Source: Rehmannia glutinosa (taxonomy: Eukaryota; Streptophyta; Magnoliopsida; Lamiales; Orobanchaceae). From it: a stretch of 64,000 nucleotides of DNA. The position numbers and the translations under genes were made by a program. Below, piece by piece: positions 1-10,477 of this stretch (position 1 is the stretch's first letter; the number at the start of each line of letters is the position of its first letter). Under the pieces are notes generated by a model. The model did no database searches. It had not been told where the DNA came from and worked only from the letters and a program-made list of their open reading frames with translations. The stretch spans positions 90,038,616 to 90,102,615 of the forward strand of contig CM071924.1 of the NCBI GenBank assembly GCA_016081115.2, read 5' to 3'.

Positions 1-1487
1 TATCATATTTGTCAAAAGTGTACTAATCTGAGCCTTTCGTTCTCAACATATATTTTCTCAATACGCACAAGGAATTCCTTAGCTATAGTGACATTTCTAG
101 ATAAAGTGCCCTTTTAACATAAAATCTATGTTGATGCTGATAGAAATATAAGCAGGAATATACGAACTTAAATCCAGAAAATGAACAATATACAAATCAT
201 GCTCACATAAATCTCGGAATCCTAATAATAAATTCAAATAATGGTAAATCCCACCTCAAGATATCGGCACTCCATTAATATTTTATCTTTGGATAAAATA
301 TTAACTTGTAATTGACATCTTGGTGCGGTAATCAAACACTGATAATAAGAACATATCAAATAGTAAACCTTCCTTTGGGCCGATTTAGTGTTCATATGTA
401 AAACCGAATAATTATCACACTTTTATTACCACAGGTGCACATGCAATTCTGAAAAATATTCACCTTCCTTTGGGCCGATTAATATTCACATATGTTGCAC
501 AAGCACAACCTTTTATATTCTAAAATGAATTAATCTCCACAAGAGAGATCATTTTGGCGACATGTCGCTTCAATTAATCCATCTCAAAATATATAAATCC
601 ATACCAATATTTGATTTTAAAATTTAAATTCCAAGATTAAACTTGATAGGGGTTTCCTTATTATTTGAGGCCAATTTTAACAATAAACAAACTTTAATTG
701 AACCTCAAAATTAAAACCTATTTATAATAAAACCCTAAGTTTTGTAAACTGGGATTGGGCCCATAAAGGGAAGCTGATATGCATAAACTCCCCAAAAAAA
801 AAGGTTAAATTTCAAGCAAATTCATAATTCCTGAAAATTGCATAACCACCCCAAATTCCCAGCTTGTTGACCGAAAAAGCCATCTTCCTCACCTTAAGCT
901 TCAATTTCCGTCAGCCTTAATCCGCCGATGCCCATCCCACCGGAAGTAACCCATCGCCCAACCATCTTTTGCCAGTGAACTCCAGAAACGGGTGGCTAAA
1001 TACTGCCACTTTAAACTACGATGGGAAAACGTGAAAAGTCATCGGACGAGTTGCAAATTCGCCGCTTCCACCGCCATTCAGTGTCCGCTAATGACTAATC
1101 CATCTATACCAGGCCCTGAATCGAAATCGTTGATGTGCGATGGTGAGTGTTGTCCGACGGGAAAAGGGCAATGGGCAATCCGGGTTTTGAGAATTGCACA
1201 TTCCTTTGTTTTCTTTTAATGTGTCATAATTCCACCATAATCATTATTAAAAAAAATACTAAACCTTTTCCTTAATCCAGAGCGGCAGCCACGGTAATGG
1301 CGTGACGCATATGCAAAGGAAAAACAAGATTCTCAAATTCCAAAAATTCTTATTCCACATAAGTATAATCACAGTTCTCAAATATTCAAACACCGAATCT
1401 CATGTGAAATAAACAATACCGAATACAACTTGGATCAAAAATAATTCGATTCTCAATAACTCAATATGAGTTTGCTCTGATACCACT
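1..1487 (-). mobile_element. Internal region of a minus-strand LTR element (5' part, no recognisable ORF)
   Basis: This stretch lies downstream (minus sense) of the primer-binding site at 1474-1485, so it should be the leader and internal region of an LTR retrotransposon that runs off the left edge. No gag or pol similarity can be read in any frame. A short motif containing CCTTTGGGCCGATT occurs twice, near 372 and 470. Positions 880-1160 are GC-richer than the AT-rich flanks and could be a captured segment. A 75-codon open frame at 992-1219 (+) has no protein-like features and is not called. The other half of the element is outside the window. Confidence 0.4.
1474..1485 (-). promoter_or_regulatory. 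Primer-binding site (initiator tRNA-Met type)
   Basis: On the minus strand this reads TGGTATCAGAGC, the usual plant LTR-retrotransposon primer-binding site complementary to the 3' end of initiator tRNA-Met. It starts two bases after the LTR end at 1488. This fixes the orientation (minus) and identifies the LTR to its right as the 5' LTR. Confidence 0.8.
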
Positions 1488-1979
1488 TGTTGTTATAAAC
1501 TTTAGTGAATAATATCACTTTAACCCATGAGCCTTCATATCGAATTATCAAGAATCAAATACTAGATTGCGAAACGCACGAATCCATAATAGTTGAATCC
1601 TGGGATATGGCCTTCTAGATCTACATGTCTCGAAGCTTTTTAAAGCACCTTTTAGTTTTCTCCGTATGTTTCTTTCTGACGATGGGATAACAAAATAGAA
1701 TATCGTAGACGTGTGACCTAGGGACGCTAACCCTTATATAACTCTGTTATATTGGGTATCCTATTTTAGCACATCATTAAAATAGAAATAACCCATTAAG
1801 TCTCTACATAATAAAGGACCACACCCTATTAGATACATTAAAGCCCAATTCCTTAAACTTTATTTGATCACATATAAAATGGGTTTAATCTTAATTGACA
1901 GTCCACAATGCATAATTATTTAGGAAAAGGACATAAATCCCCCATTTTCCATACCCAATCCCTGCACAATGTCCATATT

Positions 1980-2070
1980 CCGCTGATTTAGTACAAAAAT
2001 ACCCATTTCCGCTGAATTTGGACAAAAATACCCATTTTCCGCTGATTTTTGACAAAAATACCCATTTTCC
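1980..2070. repeat. Three about 30-bp subterminal tandem units
   Basis: Three imperfect units beginning CGCTGA and containing ACAAAAATACCCATTT follow each other directly at the left end of the Mutator-like element. Similar sequence occurs in reverse complement at its right end. Such subterminal arrays are common in Mutator-type elements and may bind transposase (inference). Confidence 0.7.
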
Positions 2071-3222
2071 GCTTTTTTTTTGTGTTGGTTTATTTTTTGT
2101 TTCTTTGTTGTTTCAAATATGTTTCTTGTTTCTTTGTTGTTTCATACCTGTTTCATTTAGGTTTCTTATATGTTTCACTTAGCCAACTTTTCATTGAATT
2201 CCATAGTTGCATGGAGAAAATCTCAGCTGTGGTATGCCACAATGGACAATGGGAAGAAAATAAAGAGTATACCAACTTTGAAATAACAAGAATTACCTAC
2301 CAACACACCGAGCAAGACTGTAAGAGTAAGGGGAAAAACAAGAATTACCTACCAACAAAATGTTTCTGGCACTTACAAACCTTTTAAAAATCAGAAAGAA
2401 GGTTGTATTTCACGACGCAACTATACAGAAACGTCAGTTGTTAATACTGTTCGAAGAACATCTTCACTGTCAACAAGAACCTAACTACAACATGCAAAAT
2501 TTGAACAAACCAAAAATCTCATCACCACATTGTAGGATCAAGAAGTTGGGAATCCCCATGTAAGTCGGAAAATACTAGACTACAACGGTTTTATCAATCG
2601 ACATTTCCTAATCTATGTATCTGTAAAAACACAAGGATCGACCACAGGCTAGAAAGCCATTACACTTCTACTTGTCATGATACAAATAATCCATGTATTA
2701 GAATTAATTTTTTTTCTCTTTCCTTGCTATGGATGCACAATTTTCCCTACACCCAAAAAAGATTATACTATTGAAACATTATGAGTTAAAATGAATTTAT
2801 TACTTCATGAAAGTTACAACTCTTCGGGACCAATCTTATCGAATGGTTATATACAAAATTAACCAACGGAAAGAATCTTAGTTAGAAATAGAGCCCTCCG
2901 TGAAACCCTCACGAACATCTCCCCGGCAGAGTGGGCACACACTGGAGCACCAAAGAAGAATAGACATTAATTGGAAATGCACAAACACAAGACACACACA
3001 AACACAGAGAACAAAAATATAACCAACATCGAATGAAGCAAAGATCAACATTTACAAGGATGACAAAAAAAAAGCTGAATAGTATATGGGGAAAAACTAC
3101 ACTATTTCTCTAAATTTAAAAACAATTTACTACAAAATTTTATCACATGATCCCCTGTTTCACAATTGTTTCTTACATGTTTCATTTATGTTTCTTACAT
3201 GTTTCAACTGAAAACACCATCA

Positions 3223-3420
3223 TTAAGATTTACATAACAACAATTCTCTAAAATCATTAGGAAGTGGAAGTAGAAACTCAATGTCGTTGTCATTGTCATC
3301 ACCATTTTGCAGCTTCAACTTAGCATGATTGTGAAGCAGATGACTGAGCCTTGCTTGTTCATTCTCTGTCTCGAACGTTTCGACGTCCATAACCTTCCCA
3401 AATAATAAAGTGCTCGGCAT
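3223..3420 (-). other. Short open frame inside the MULE (unrecognised)
   Basis: A 65-codon frame starting MPSTLLFGKV, with an acidic tract GDDNDNDIEF near residues 40-49. I do not recognise a family. Nearby DNA on the same strand contains GTTTC-type arrays. It could be a captured exon fragment or chance. Its main interest is its position between the left arrays and the GC-rich block of a non-autonomous Mutator-like element. Confidence 0.15.
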
Positions 3421-3689
3421 AACAAAGCAACAAAAAATCCCACATTTACTACAAAAGAAATAAAAAAAGATACACAGTTAGATAGATAACACAACAAATC
3501 AAAAAAAATAAAAAAGAACAAATAAATGGAAAATACATAAAAGAACAAAAGAAACATAAAAGAAACAACTTCGAAACAACATCGAAACAAACGAAAAACT
3601 TCAAATCACTAAATAATTAAAGAACACAGAAAAATCATGCATCGGAAACACTTCTTCGAAATAAACCGCACAATCCGCTTGTAAAACAA

Positions 3690-4376
3690 TACACATCTTT
3701 GAAACCCCACCCACCCTCAGCATCTCCATAACCACCGCCGGCGTGGTGGAGAATCGCGCGATCGATTCCAATAAGCACAAAATCCTATCATATCTGAAAC
3801 GTACATAGTTTGCCAGCCAAGATAGAATTCCATTAAAGCACTACACTTAATAAATTCAAAACTGAAATTAAAACATGTAAGCATTAATTATCAAGAAAGG
3901 AACGCGGCGGCGGCAGACACTCGTCAACGCGGCGGACACTCTAGCCAGCTCGGGATACACGACAATGTCCCTCACCCTCGAACTCATCGCGCCACCATCA
4001 CCACCCTTACCATGGCCGCTTTTGCCTCCTCCGGACAGCCGGACAACCATCACTCTCTCACCTCCTCCTCCATTTCTCCCCTCTCTTTCTCTCTCTCTCT
4101 CTCTCCTCTCTCTCTCCCTCCCCTCTCTCCCCCTCCCCTTCTCCTCAACTATCCCATCTCTCTCCCCGTCCAAGCACCTCTTCGTAACCTCCACGCAGAC
4201 CAATCAAATCTCCATAAATAACATCAGAATCTCTGAATCCCCAATTTTCGATGATGGATTCGTCATAGTCTATGGAATCGACAACTTCTTCGACTTGAAC
4301 TTCACTCTAACACTCACGAAATTTTCAGTCCTTGTACTTTTCCTCTCAACCGCCATGGCACACCCTCTAAAATCCT
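3690..4376. other. GC-rich gene-like segment inside the MULE (possible captured exon)
   Basis: This block differs sharply in base composition from the AT-rich remainder of the element. It has a GC-rich part (3720-3770 and 3900-4050), a long (CT)n-rich tract (about 4083-4150), and long open frames on both strands (3868-4203 minus, 3965-4378 plus). Both frames have simple composition: the minus one is Arg/Glu/Gly-rich and the plus one Ser/Pro/Leu-rich, because both translate the CT tract. A pyrimidine tract ahead of an ATG resembles a plant 5' UTR. Gene-fragment capture by Mutator-like elements (Pack-MULEs) is well known. I cannot name a donor gene, and neither frame is asserted to be expressed. 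Confidence 0.3.
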
Positions 4377-4706
4377 AGCATTTTCGAGAATAACTTTGAG
4401 GTTGAAAACGAAGAAAAGTTGGAGCTGCGGTGGTGAGAAATCATTATTTATACGCTTTTGTGAGTTTTGTTGTGTAGTTTCTTTCGCGTGGTGGATTCAA
4501 TTTTAACATTACGTGTTTTGAAATTCTATTATCACTTTATATATTGATTGGGGTGGAGAGGTGGGTATATTTGGGAAGTTTAGGACCAGATGGGGTAGAT
4601 TAGTGATAGGGTGGTATTTTTGTCTTTTTTTCAAAAATCAGGGTATTTTGTGGTATTTCCTCTAATTATTTCACATATAAGCCCAATGTTGGGTTATGAT
4701 CCAACA

Positions 4707-5464
4707 GAGTAACCATCGCCTCTCGCCTAGACACATTTTTGACCACTATGAGTTCACTGCATGCTAATGCTCACTGCTAAGTAATACAACACAAAGTGAC
4801 CCACAATGCTTCAAAGAAGTAAAGTGTATACGTTCAATGCACAAATCACACTTTCTTTACATTTGCATCTTTGGGAAGATACACCTGATCTTGTTGTGTC
4901 ACAACAATTTCAATCAATAATTTAAAATAATGAAGTGTGGAAGTTTAATGGTGATGCATTGAATTGCGAGTAAACCCACCTACATCGCAGTATCTAAATT
5001 CAAAAATCCATCGCACTAGATTCGACAGAAAACGAAATTCCATCAAACATACTATGACATAAAAATCCATCTATTATTCTTTAAGTTATACGTAAGATGG
5101 AAAAATTAATTTTTAACCAACCAAGTTAAACTTTGTCGTTTGGCAGAGTGCAAATCTTCCACTAAACAAGTAAAGACAAATCAATAATGTTCGACAAAGA
5201 CACTTGAAAGACAAAAGATTCAACATAATGTAACCAATTTTAATAGTTGGAAACAAAACTATAATCCATCATCAACTAATTGGAAATTACAAACACGAGA
5301 TGACATATAAAGTAAATGATAGGAAAGTTACCTAAGAGATTGAGTTGAACTGACGGTAAAAAATGATTGTTGATCACCACAAGCATGTGATATATGTGTT
5401 TTTAGACTCTGTACAAGAACCATAGCGTTTTGAGAAAAGAGTAAGGATTGGGACGAGGGGGTTT
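4707..5464. other. Unassigned sequence
   Basis: Between the split LTR and the SINE target site. No coding similarity, tandem repeat or terminal inverted repeat is recognisable. The segment is AT-rich apart from a short GC-richer stretch at the left edge. Confidence 0.4.
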
Positions 5465-5477
5465 TGGTGTTGAAATT

Positions 5478-5587
5478 GTTTTTTTTAGTACAATGGGGGA
5501 ATTTGGGGAGGGGATACACGCACCCGTATGGGATCGAATCCGGGTTATTCACTCTTACAAATCATGTCTCAACCAGTATGGGGAATC
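5478..5587 (-). mobile_element. tRNA-derived SINE, 13-bp TSD
   Basis: A 110-bp insertion flanked by TGGTGTTGAAATT at 5465-5477 and 5588-5600. On the minus strand it has a pol III A-box-like TGGTTGAGACATG and a B-box-like GGATTCGATCC, then a 3' end ATTGTACTAAAAA running into an A-rich tail beside the TSD. The 3' end and the block after the B box match the SINE at 29800-29918, so both belong to one family. Mobilisation would rely on a LINE reverse transcriptase in trans (known for SINEs). Confidence 0.85.
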
Positions 5588-5600
5588 TGGTGTTGAAATT

Positions 5601-6059
5601 ATTTTAAAAAAAGGATTTAGGGATTACGAGGTTAGGGCTCTGGATTTTGAAATTTGTTTTTTTTTGTGTGTGTGGGAAGAATGTCCAATCAAAATGGTTT
5701 TTCTAGAGAGTCGGGTTCAATTTGAAGCACGACAGGGAAATGAAATTACCAAATTTAGGCCAAGTGTTATCGGGTTATGGGCCGATCCAATAAGAAAGAT
5801 AAGAATATGGTTCCAAATCGGGATAGCGCATAAGCTCGTCAAACTCGATAAATCTAATAGCTTAAATAATATGTTTTCATTTTTTTACACATTTTTCTAA
5901 CCCTATGGAGATCGAGATAAACTAACTTAAATAATATGTTTCATTTTTCTATTCTTTTATTTATGCAAATTTCAGTAATTAACATTAGTCTTCACTACAA
6001 TCCACTTTCAGTTTCTTATTGATAAGTTATATCAATGCATGCAAAGCTACAATTGAAGA
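5601..6059. other. Unassigned sequence
   Basis: SINE flank running up to the first recognisable LINE sequence. Part of it may be LINE 5' sequence, but no codons can be assigned. AATAATATGTTTCAT-like sequence occurs twice (about 5866 and 5930), a short local duplication. Confidence 0.3.
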
Positions 6060-6946
6060 TTAAAGAGCTAAATGAAGATATCAAGAGGTCGTTTTATGAA
6101 ATACTGGTGCCAATGGATCTTTGTAAACCTCTTTTGAGGGGTACACATCAAACTAAGGGGAGTAAAATGGCGGGTTAATTTCAAGTATTAGAACCTGATG
6201 GAACATTGTTATTATTGTGGGATAATATGACATATTAAAAGTGGATACATGCTTGATGAGAAAGAAAGATCTAAAAAACAATAACCTTAAAGAAGGCCAA
6301 TTTGGGGAATGGCTAAAAGCGGAGGAAGAGCTCTTCTTACGGAAGAGATGAGTAGAATGGGGAGAGAAAAGAATGAGAAGCAAATTGTGGGACAAGTCAC
6401 TGAGGAAAGAGAAACACGTCATATCTCAATGGAATAGAAGGATCATAGGGCTGGTACGCTAGAAGTGTTAAAAGGAAATCCTGAGCCAGGACATGATAAA
6501 AGGGTCAGAGGGGTCATCAAATTCAAAGTAATATGAAGAGTCGAATTGTCCCATGGAAATTGAAACACCTCTGAAATCTCCTTTAATATCAGATGTTGTG
6601 AAGGAGAACGAGTTGATTCCCGTACCTATCTCGGAACATAGACCAAGAATCCCATTGAAGGAAATATCATCTTCTCAGTAAGACAAATTTATTACGAGGA
6701 AAAGAGCAAGCAATAGCAGAAGGGGTGGAAAATCATGAGGAGAAGAAAATTAGGTGAATAGGGATATGATGGATGTACATGAAACAAAGGAATATATATT
6801 AACTCGTAATGAAAGGGGCAGAATGCTCATTGATGAGTACAATGTTGATGAGAATGGACGTGATGATACAAAGGAAGGGAAAAAACAGAAGGTGGTGGTT
6901 AAGTGGTTTTTATGCATACATTTTGGGGTATAAGTTGACAATTAAT
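6060..6946 (+). pseudogene. L1-type LINE ORF1 remnant (LINE A), broken zinc knuckle
   Basis: The start of this stretch translates as a degenerate version of the linker before the zinc knuckle in plant L1 ORF1 (DUF4283-type) proteins, for example VPMDLCKPLLRG. A zinc-knuckle-like HCYYCGII follows at 6204-6248, then a stop and HIKSGY, so the Gly is a stop and the last Cys is Tyr. A charged C-terminal region continues to about 6900 (DEYNVDENGRDD, then a Lys-rich tail). ORF1 proteins bind LINE RNA; this copy is dead, with several frame breaks. ORF2 of the same LINE resumes at about 14331, after an LTR insertion with further nested elements. Confidence 0.55.
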
Positions 6947-7134
6947 TGATACATTTGCATCTATATTTTGGGTATCTGGTATGATTTTTATTTGTTGAAC
7001 GTGATACTACTATTAATTTATTATTTTGTAGGAAATGGAGCAAAATTGGAGGTAAAATATAGTATGATATTGATGGAGGTAGCGAAGGGTACGTCACAAG
7101 CAAGATGAATCAAGAAAACAATCAAAAATTGGAC

Positions 7135-7370
7135 AGGTAACAAGCCACACGACCTGGCCGTGTTGTACCACACAGTCGTGTGCAATACACTCAAGGGCCA
7201 AGACAGTGTGCCATATGACCTGGTCGTGTTGTACCGCATGGCCGTGTACGGTACATTCCAGGGGCCCAGGGGCAAAGTAATGGCTACAAGACCTGGCCGT
7301 CTTCGTTTTCACAGATGTGTATAGATATAGTCTTGCCGCACGACCTGATCGTGTAGTATATCATGGGCAG
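7135..7370 (+). repeat. CGACC/GGTCG-type inverted-motif repeats in the Gypsy-like LTR
   Basis: Motifs of the type ACGACCTGGCCGTGTTGTAC recur about every 40-85 bp (near 7149, 7217, 7291 and 7340), alternating with their inverses (CAGTCGTGTGC, GGCCGTGTACG). The arrangement can form several short hairpins. Similar CACGGCCGTG-rich tracts occur in non-coding parts of plant Gypsy elements; any function here is unknown. Confidence 0.55.
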
Positions 7371-7386
7371 TGTAGGGATTTTAAGT

Positions 7387-7494
7387 ATTTTTTTTGAAAA
7401 AAAAATTAGCCCTGTCATTGCAGAGACTCGAACTCGGACCTCTTCACTGAAGAGTAATACCCATGTCTACTAGGCTAACCCGAGTGGTTATGAG
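7387..7494 (-). mobile_element. Au-like SINE, 12-bp TSD
   Basis: A 108-bp insertion flanked by perfect GGGATTTTAAGT copies at 7375-7386 and 7495-7506. On the minus strand it shows an A-box region (TTAGCCTAGTAGACATGG), a clear B box (GAGTTCGAGTCTC) and a T-then-A-rich tail beside the TSD. The tRNA-like head and short length fit Au-type plant SINEs. It resembles a tRNA gene at first sight, but the acceptor stem does not pair and the TSD identifies it as a retroposon. It lies inside the Gypsy-like LTR. Confidence 0.85.
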
Positions 7495-7563
7495 GGGATT
7501 TTAAGTTGACGGCTTTTTATTAACTTTTTCGATTGGATTGAGTTAGAGAGCTCAAGAGGCGAC

Positions 7564-8904
7564 TGTTAGTCCAAGTGGCTACGATAATCTAGAGTGGGGT
7601 GAATAGATTATGCCGATGTTTTTTGCAAATCGCCCTCTTTTTTGAATGAACAAGTAATTTACAAGAATGTAAATGCGGAAATTAAACAACACACGTTGAT
7701 TTATAGTAGTTCAACACACCTAGGGCCTAATCTACTACCACCCCGGTATATCCGAAGTGGATTTCAAAAAGAAAAAAGATTTTATTAACAATTACCACAA
7801 TTGTTACAACACCACCTTTGAAGATCACCACAATCTTCTTACAGCACATTCAAAGACATTACCACAATCTTCCTTCAACACCTATGAAGAGTACCGCACT
7901 ATTCAACATCTAAGATCACCCATGTGTGTTCTTACCACAAGAACACTAACAAGGATATCTTGTTTTGGATGATAGAAAAATTCAAGATTACAACTCAATA
8001 ATTGAAGTATGCAAACTTTGAGTGCAAGTGTAATCAAGAATGAAAAGCTTAGACCTCAAGATTGTGCAAGTGCAAGAACTAGGCTATTACAACAAGAGTA
8101 AAAAAATGAAGGCTTGGAGATTTTGCAGATTTCTTGTTGTGTATTTGCTTGTATGTATTATGTCTTGTGTCTTCAATTCATCCTCTATTTATAGGAGAGT
8201 CTTCACCAACATAGGCTCCTTCTTCTTTACTTTTGTCTACAAAAAGAGGATCACAAGATGTAGAAATATTGTACAAAAATGAAAAGTAAATCTTGTTGAT
8301 AAGGATTGCAACGGTTGAAATTTTTCTGTAAAAAAAACACACAGGGCGATCGGTCACCTATAGAAAATTTTGAACATTGGAAGAAAATAGTGCGATCCAG
8401 GTACATGTTGCAGGGGGGTCGACCGGTCGGAGGGGGGGTCGACCGGTCGCCCAGGGGTGCGACCGGTCGGCCCTCCCCTGGACCGGTCCCCCTGCTCCAA
8501 TTTTCAAGTGTGTAATGTTTTGTTTCAAGTTTTGCTTTCTTTAGGTACCGGTTGACCATTTGCTCGACCGGTCGACCTCCAATTTGAAATGTTGTCCGAT
8601 TTATATCAAAAATAAACTTCAAGAAATACTCCAAAAAATTAGTAAAAATATTTTAAAACACTTGGGAGTATTTGGACAACATTTATAAACATTGTTTTGG
8701 TGTAAAAACCAATTAACACAAAAACATCAAATATGTTGTCCAATTTTTTTATCGAATAATAAGCTCTAAGAAATACTCCAAAAATTAGTAAAAATATTTT
8801 AAAACATTCAGGAGTATTTTGGACAACATACATAAACATTGTTTTGGTATAAAAACTCATTTAAACATAATCATCAAAATCTTGATAAAAACATTTATCT
8901 AACA
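7564..8904 (-). repeat. 3' LTR of copia element E
   Basis: This 1341-bp LTR has ends TGTTAG...CTAACA. A TATA box (CTATAAATAG on the minus strand) lies near 8183-8198. Six or more CGACCGGTCG-type palindromes cluster at 8343-8580. Positions 8139-8904 are repeated, with small changes, at 12617-13363. A block of about 130 bp, including AGTAAAAATATTTTAAAAC, is itself duplicated within the LTR (near 8640-8700 and 8780-8850). Confidence 0.85.
8343..8580. repeat. Cluster of CGACCGGTCG palindromes in the LTR
   Basis: The 10-bp palindrome CGACCGGTCG, or one-to-three-base variants, occurs near 8346, 8419, 8437, 8451, 8482, 8548 and 8565, embedded in G- or C-rich runs. The same motif appears in the internal region (about 10055 and 10074) and in the other LTR (about 12830, 12919, 12941, 13007 and 13024). 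It lies on the transcribed side of the TATA box in element orientation upstream sequence (U3). Confidence 0.8.
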
Positions 8905-10477
8905 AACTTCCCATTTTCGATGATTACAAACCAAAACAATTTTAGGAAGTTGATTTTAAAACAAAACAAATTTTCCGGTCTAAAACATCAATCCATTATA
9001 AGCAAGATTCATCATAAGTACAAACACACAAGGATAGGAGCAAAGATTTTTCAAAATTATTTTTGCACAAGCTCCCCCTATCAACATGCATAACAAAGAT
9101 AAGTATAAGCAAGATTCATCATAAGTACAAACACACAAGGATAGGAGCAAAGATTTTTCAAAATCATTTTTGCACAAGCTTTCCCTATCAACATGCATCA
9201 CAAAGATAAGTATAAGCAAACAACTACAAGCTTAAAAGCTCCCCGTGTCACAAAAGCATCATTAGACAAGCATAGAAGTCCATAAAACATCACATGGACT
9301 AAGTGTTATCCATAGCTTTTGGCTTTTAAAAGCTCTAGCTTATAGCTTTTCTTGCAAACTTATGTTCGCTTCTTTGAGCGTATGAGCGTTTTTCTTGTTT
9401 CTCCGCCTTTGGAATCATAAAAAATAATGTTAGCACGATAAAAGCATCATACAATTATATCAAAGTGCGCAATTTAATCGATTTATCGAGCATATTGAAC
9501 ATTTAAGCTTAAATTCTGAATAAAAGGGAAAAAAATTGCTCATTTGATTTGTAAAAGCTCATTTGATTGATAAAACATGATCTCTATAAACTTATAATAC
9601 AAACCAAGAGAATCATGTAGGTGATGAATTTTTCATTGAAATATTTTGTCGAACACTTGGCGTGAATAAAACAAGAGAAATATAACGCCTTTGTGATTCG
9701 TTTAAGCCAAAACATTTCATCACCAATTGCAATACAACAATATTCATTCATCACCAATCATCATATACAACATACTAATACAAGAATTTCATCAAAAGAA
9801 CAAGATATAAGCACATTCTCAAGGGTGAACCCAATTGAGATAAAAAGGAGAAATTCTTACCATTTAATCGGTAAAGATGAGCAATGATGATGATAATCGA
9901 GCCTCATGAAGTCCAAAATATAAAATATATGCAATAAAACAAATTTGAAGTGAAATTTGTGTGCAAAATGCGAAGGGGACGAAAAATGAACACAAAAGAC
10001 CAAAATGACAAATGTTGGGAACATAAACAATTTTAACCAAATTTTAGCAAAGGGCGACCGGTCGATGTCATGGGCGACCGGTCGGCCTTGCCCCAGTCAG
10101 CCCAGATGTTCATTCTATTTTCCAAAATCCGAGGTTTGAACCAAAAATCTGATTTTTCGCCCCTAAGTTTTAAAAAACGTGCAAAATGCAATCATAGACC
10201 TCATTCAATATGCATTATGCCTAACCGAGCTCGTATTGACGCAAAAGTCTCGGAAGATAGCAGTTTTGTAAAAATGTCCGCTAATTGATCTTGAGATGGT
10301 ACAAAAGATATCTCAATTTTTTGTTTTGAAACACAATCCCTTATAAAATGATGTCGAATCTCAATATGTTTAGTACAGTTATGATGGACCGGGTTTTGAG
10401 CAATATTTATAGCGGATATATTATCACAAAAGATAGAACACTTTCAAAAGAGCATTTGTAATCCGCTAAAGTTTGTT
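8905..10477 (-). other. Non-coding 3' region of copia element E
   Basis: Between the RNase H remnant and the 3' LTR. SIRE elements often carry an extra (env-like) ORF here, but no long frame survives. A 108-bp tandem duplication lies at about 8998-9213. Two CGACCGGTCG palindromes occur at 10050-10085. The remainder is AT-rich. Confidence 0.5.
8998..9213. repeat. Two-copy tandem repeat, about 108 bp
   Basis: Two adjacent copies both contain GCAAGATTCATCATAAGTAC, TAGGAGCAAAGATTTTTC and CCCTATCAACATGCAT. They differ by only a few substitutions, so the duplication is fairly young relative to the element's general decay. Confidence 0.85.

Larger units (their letters stand above)
1922..4662. mobile_element. 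Mutator-like non-autonomous element, 9-bp TSD
   Basis: Both ends are flanked by TAATTATTT (1913-1921 and 4663-4671), a perfect 9-bp TSD typical of Mutator-like elements. The left end starts AGGAAAAGGAC and the right end, reverse-complemented, starts GAGGAAATACC, so the TIRs are short and degenerate. Three about 30-bp tandem units with core GACAAAAATACCCATTTTC lie at 1980-2070, and related copies sit inverted near 4590-4650. The interior has GTTTC-rich arrays at 2085-2180 and 3150-3205, the inverse GAAAC array at 3545-3595, and a GC-rich segment at 3690-4376. No transposase is seen, so it would depend on a partner in trans. It is nested in an LTR. Confidence 0.7.
1488..4706 (-). mobile_element. 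5' LTR of minus-strand element, split by a MULE
   Basis: The LTR begins TGTTGTTATAAAC next to the primer-binding site and ends near 4706 at ATCCAACA, giving TG...CA-type ends on the minus strand. Removing the Mutator-like insertion at 1922-4662 and one TSD copy leaves about 469 bp. A TATA-like TTATATAAGG (minus strand) near 1733-1742 could be the LTR promoter. The right flank begins GAGTA; the matching left flank is not in the window, so the TSD cannot be tested. The superfamily is not determinable without gag or pol. Confidence 0.6.

Noticed and set aside
992..1219. 75-codon plus-strand open frame
   Set aside because: No domain, no codon or splice context, and it runs antisense to the LTR element that contains it.
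3868..4378. Ser/Pro- and Arg/Glu-rich proteins on both strands
   Set aside because: Both frames translate the same CT/GA simple repeat; at most a captured fragment.
7400..7490. tRNA gene on the minus strand (clear B box)
   Set aside because: No pairing acceptor stem, A/T-rich tail, and a perfect 12-bp TSD: it is a SINE.
8343..8580. CRISPR-like regularly spaced repeat
   Set aside because: The repeats are 10-bp palindromes at irregular spacing inside a plant retrotransposon LTR.
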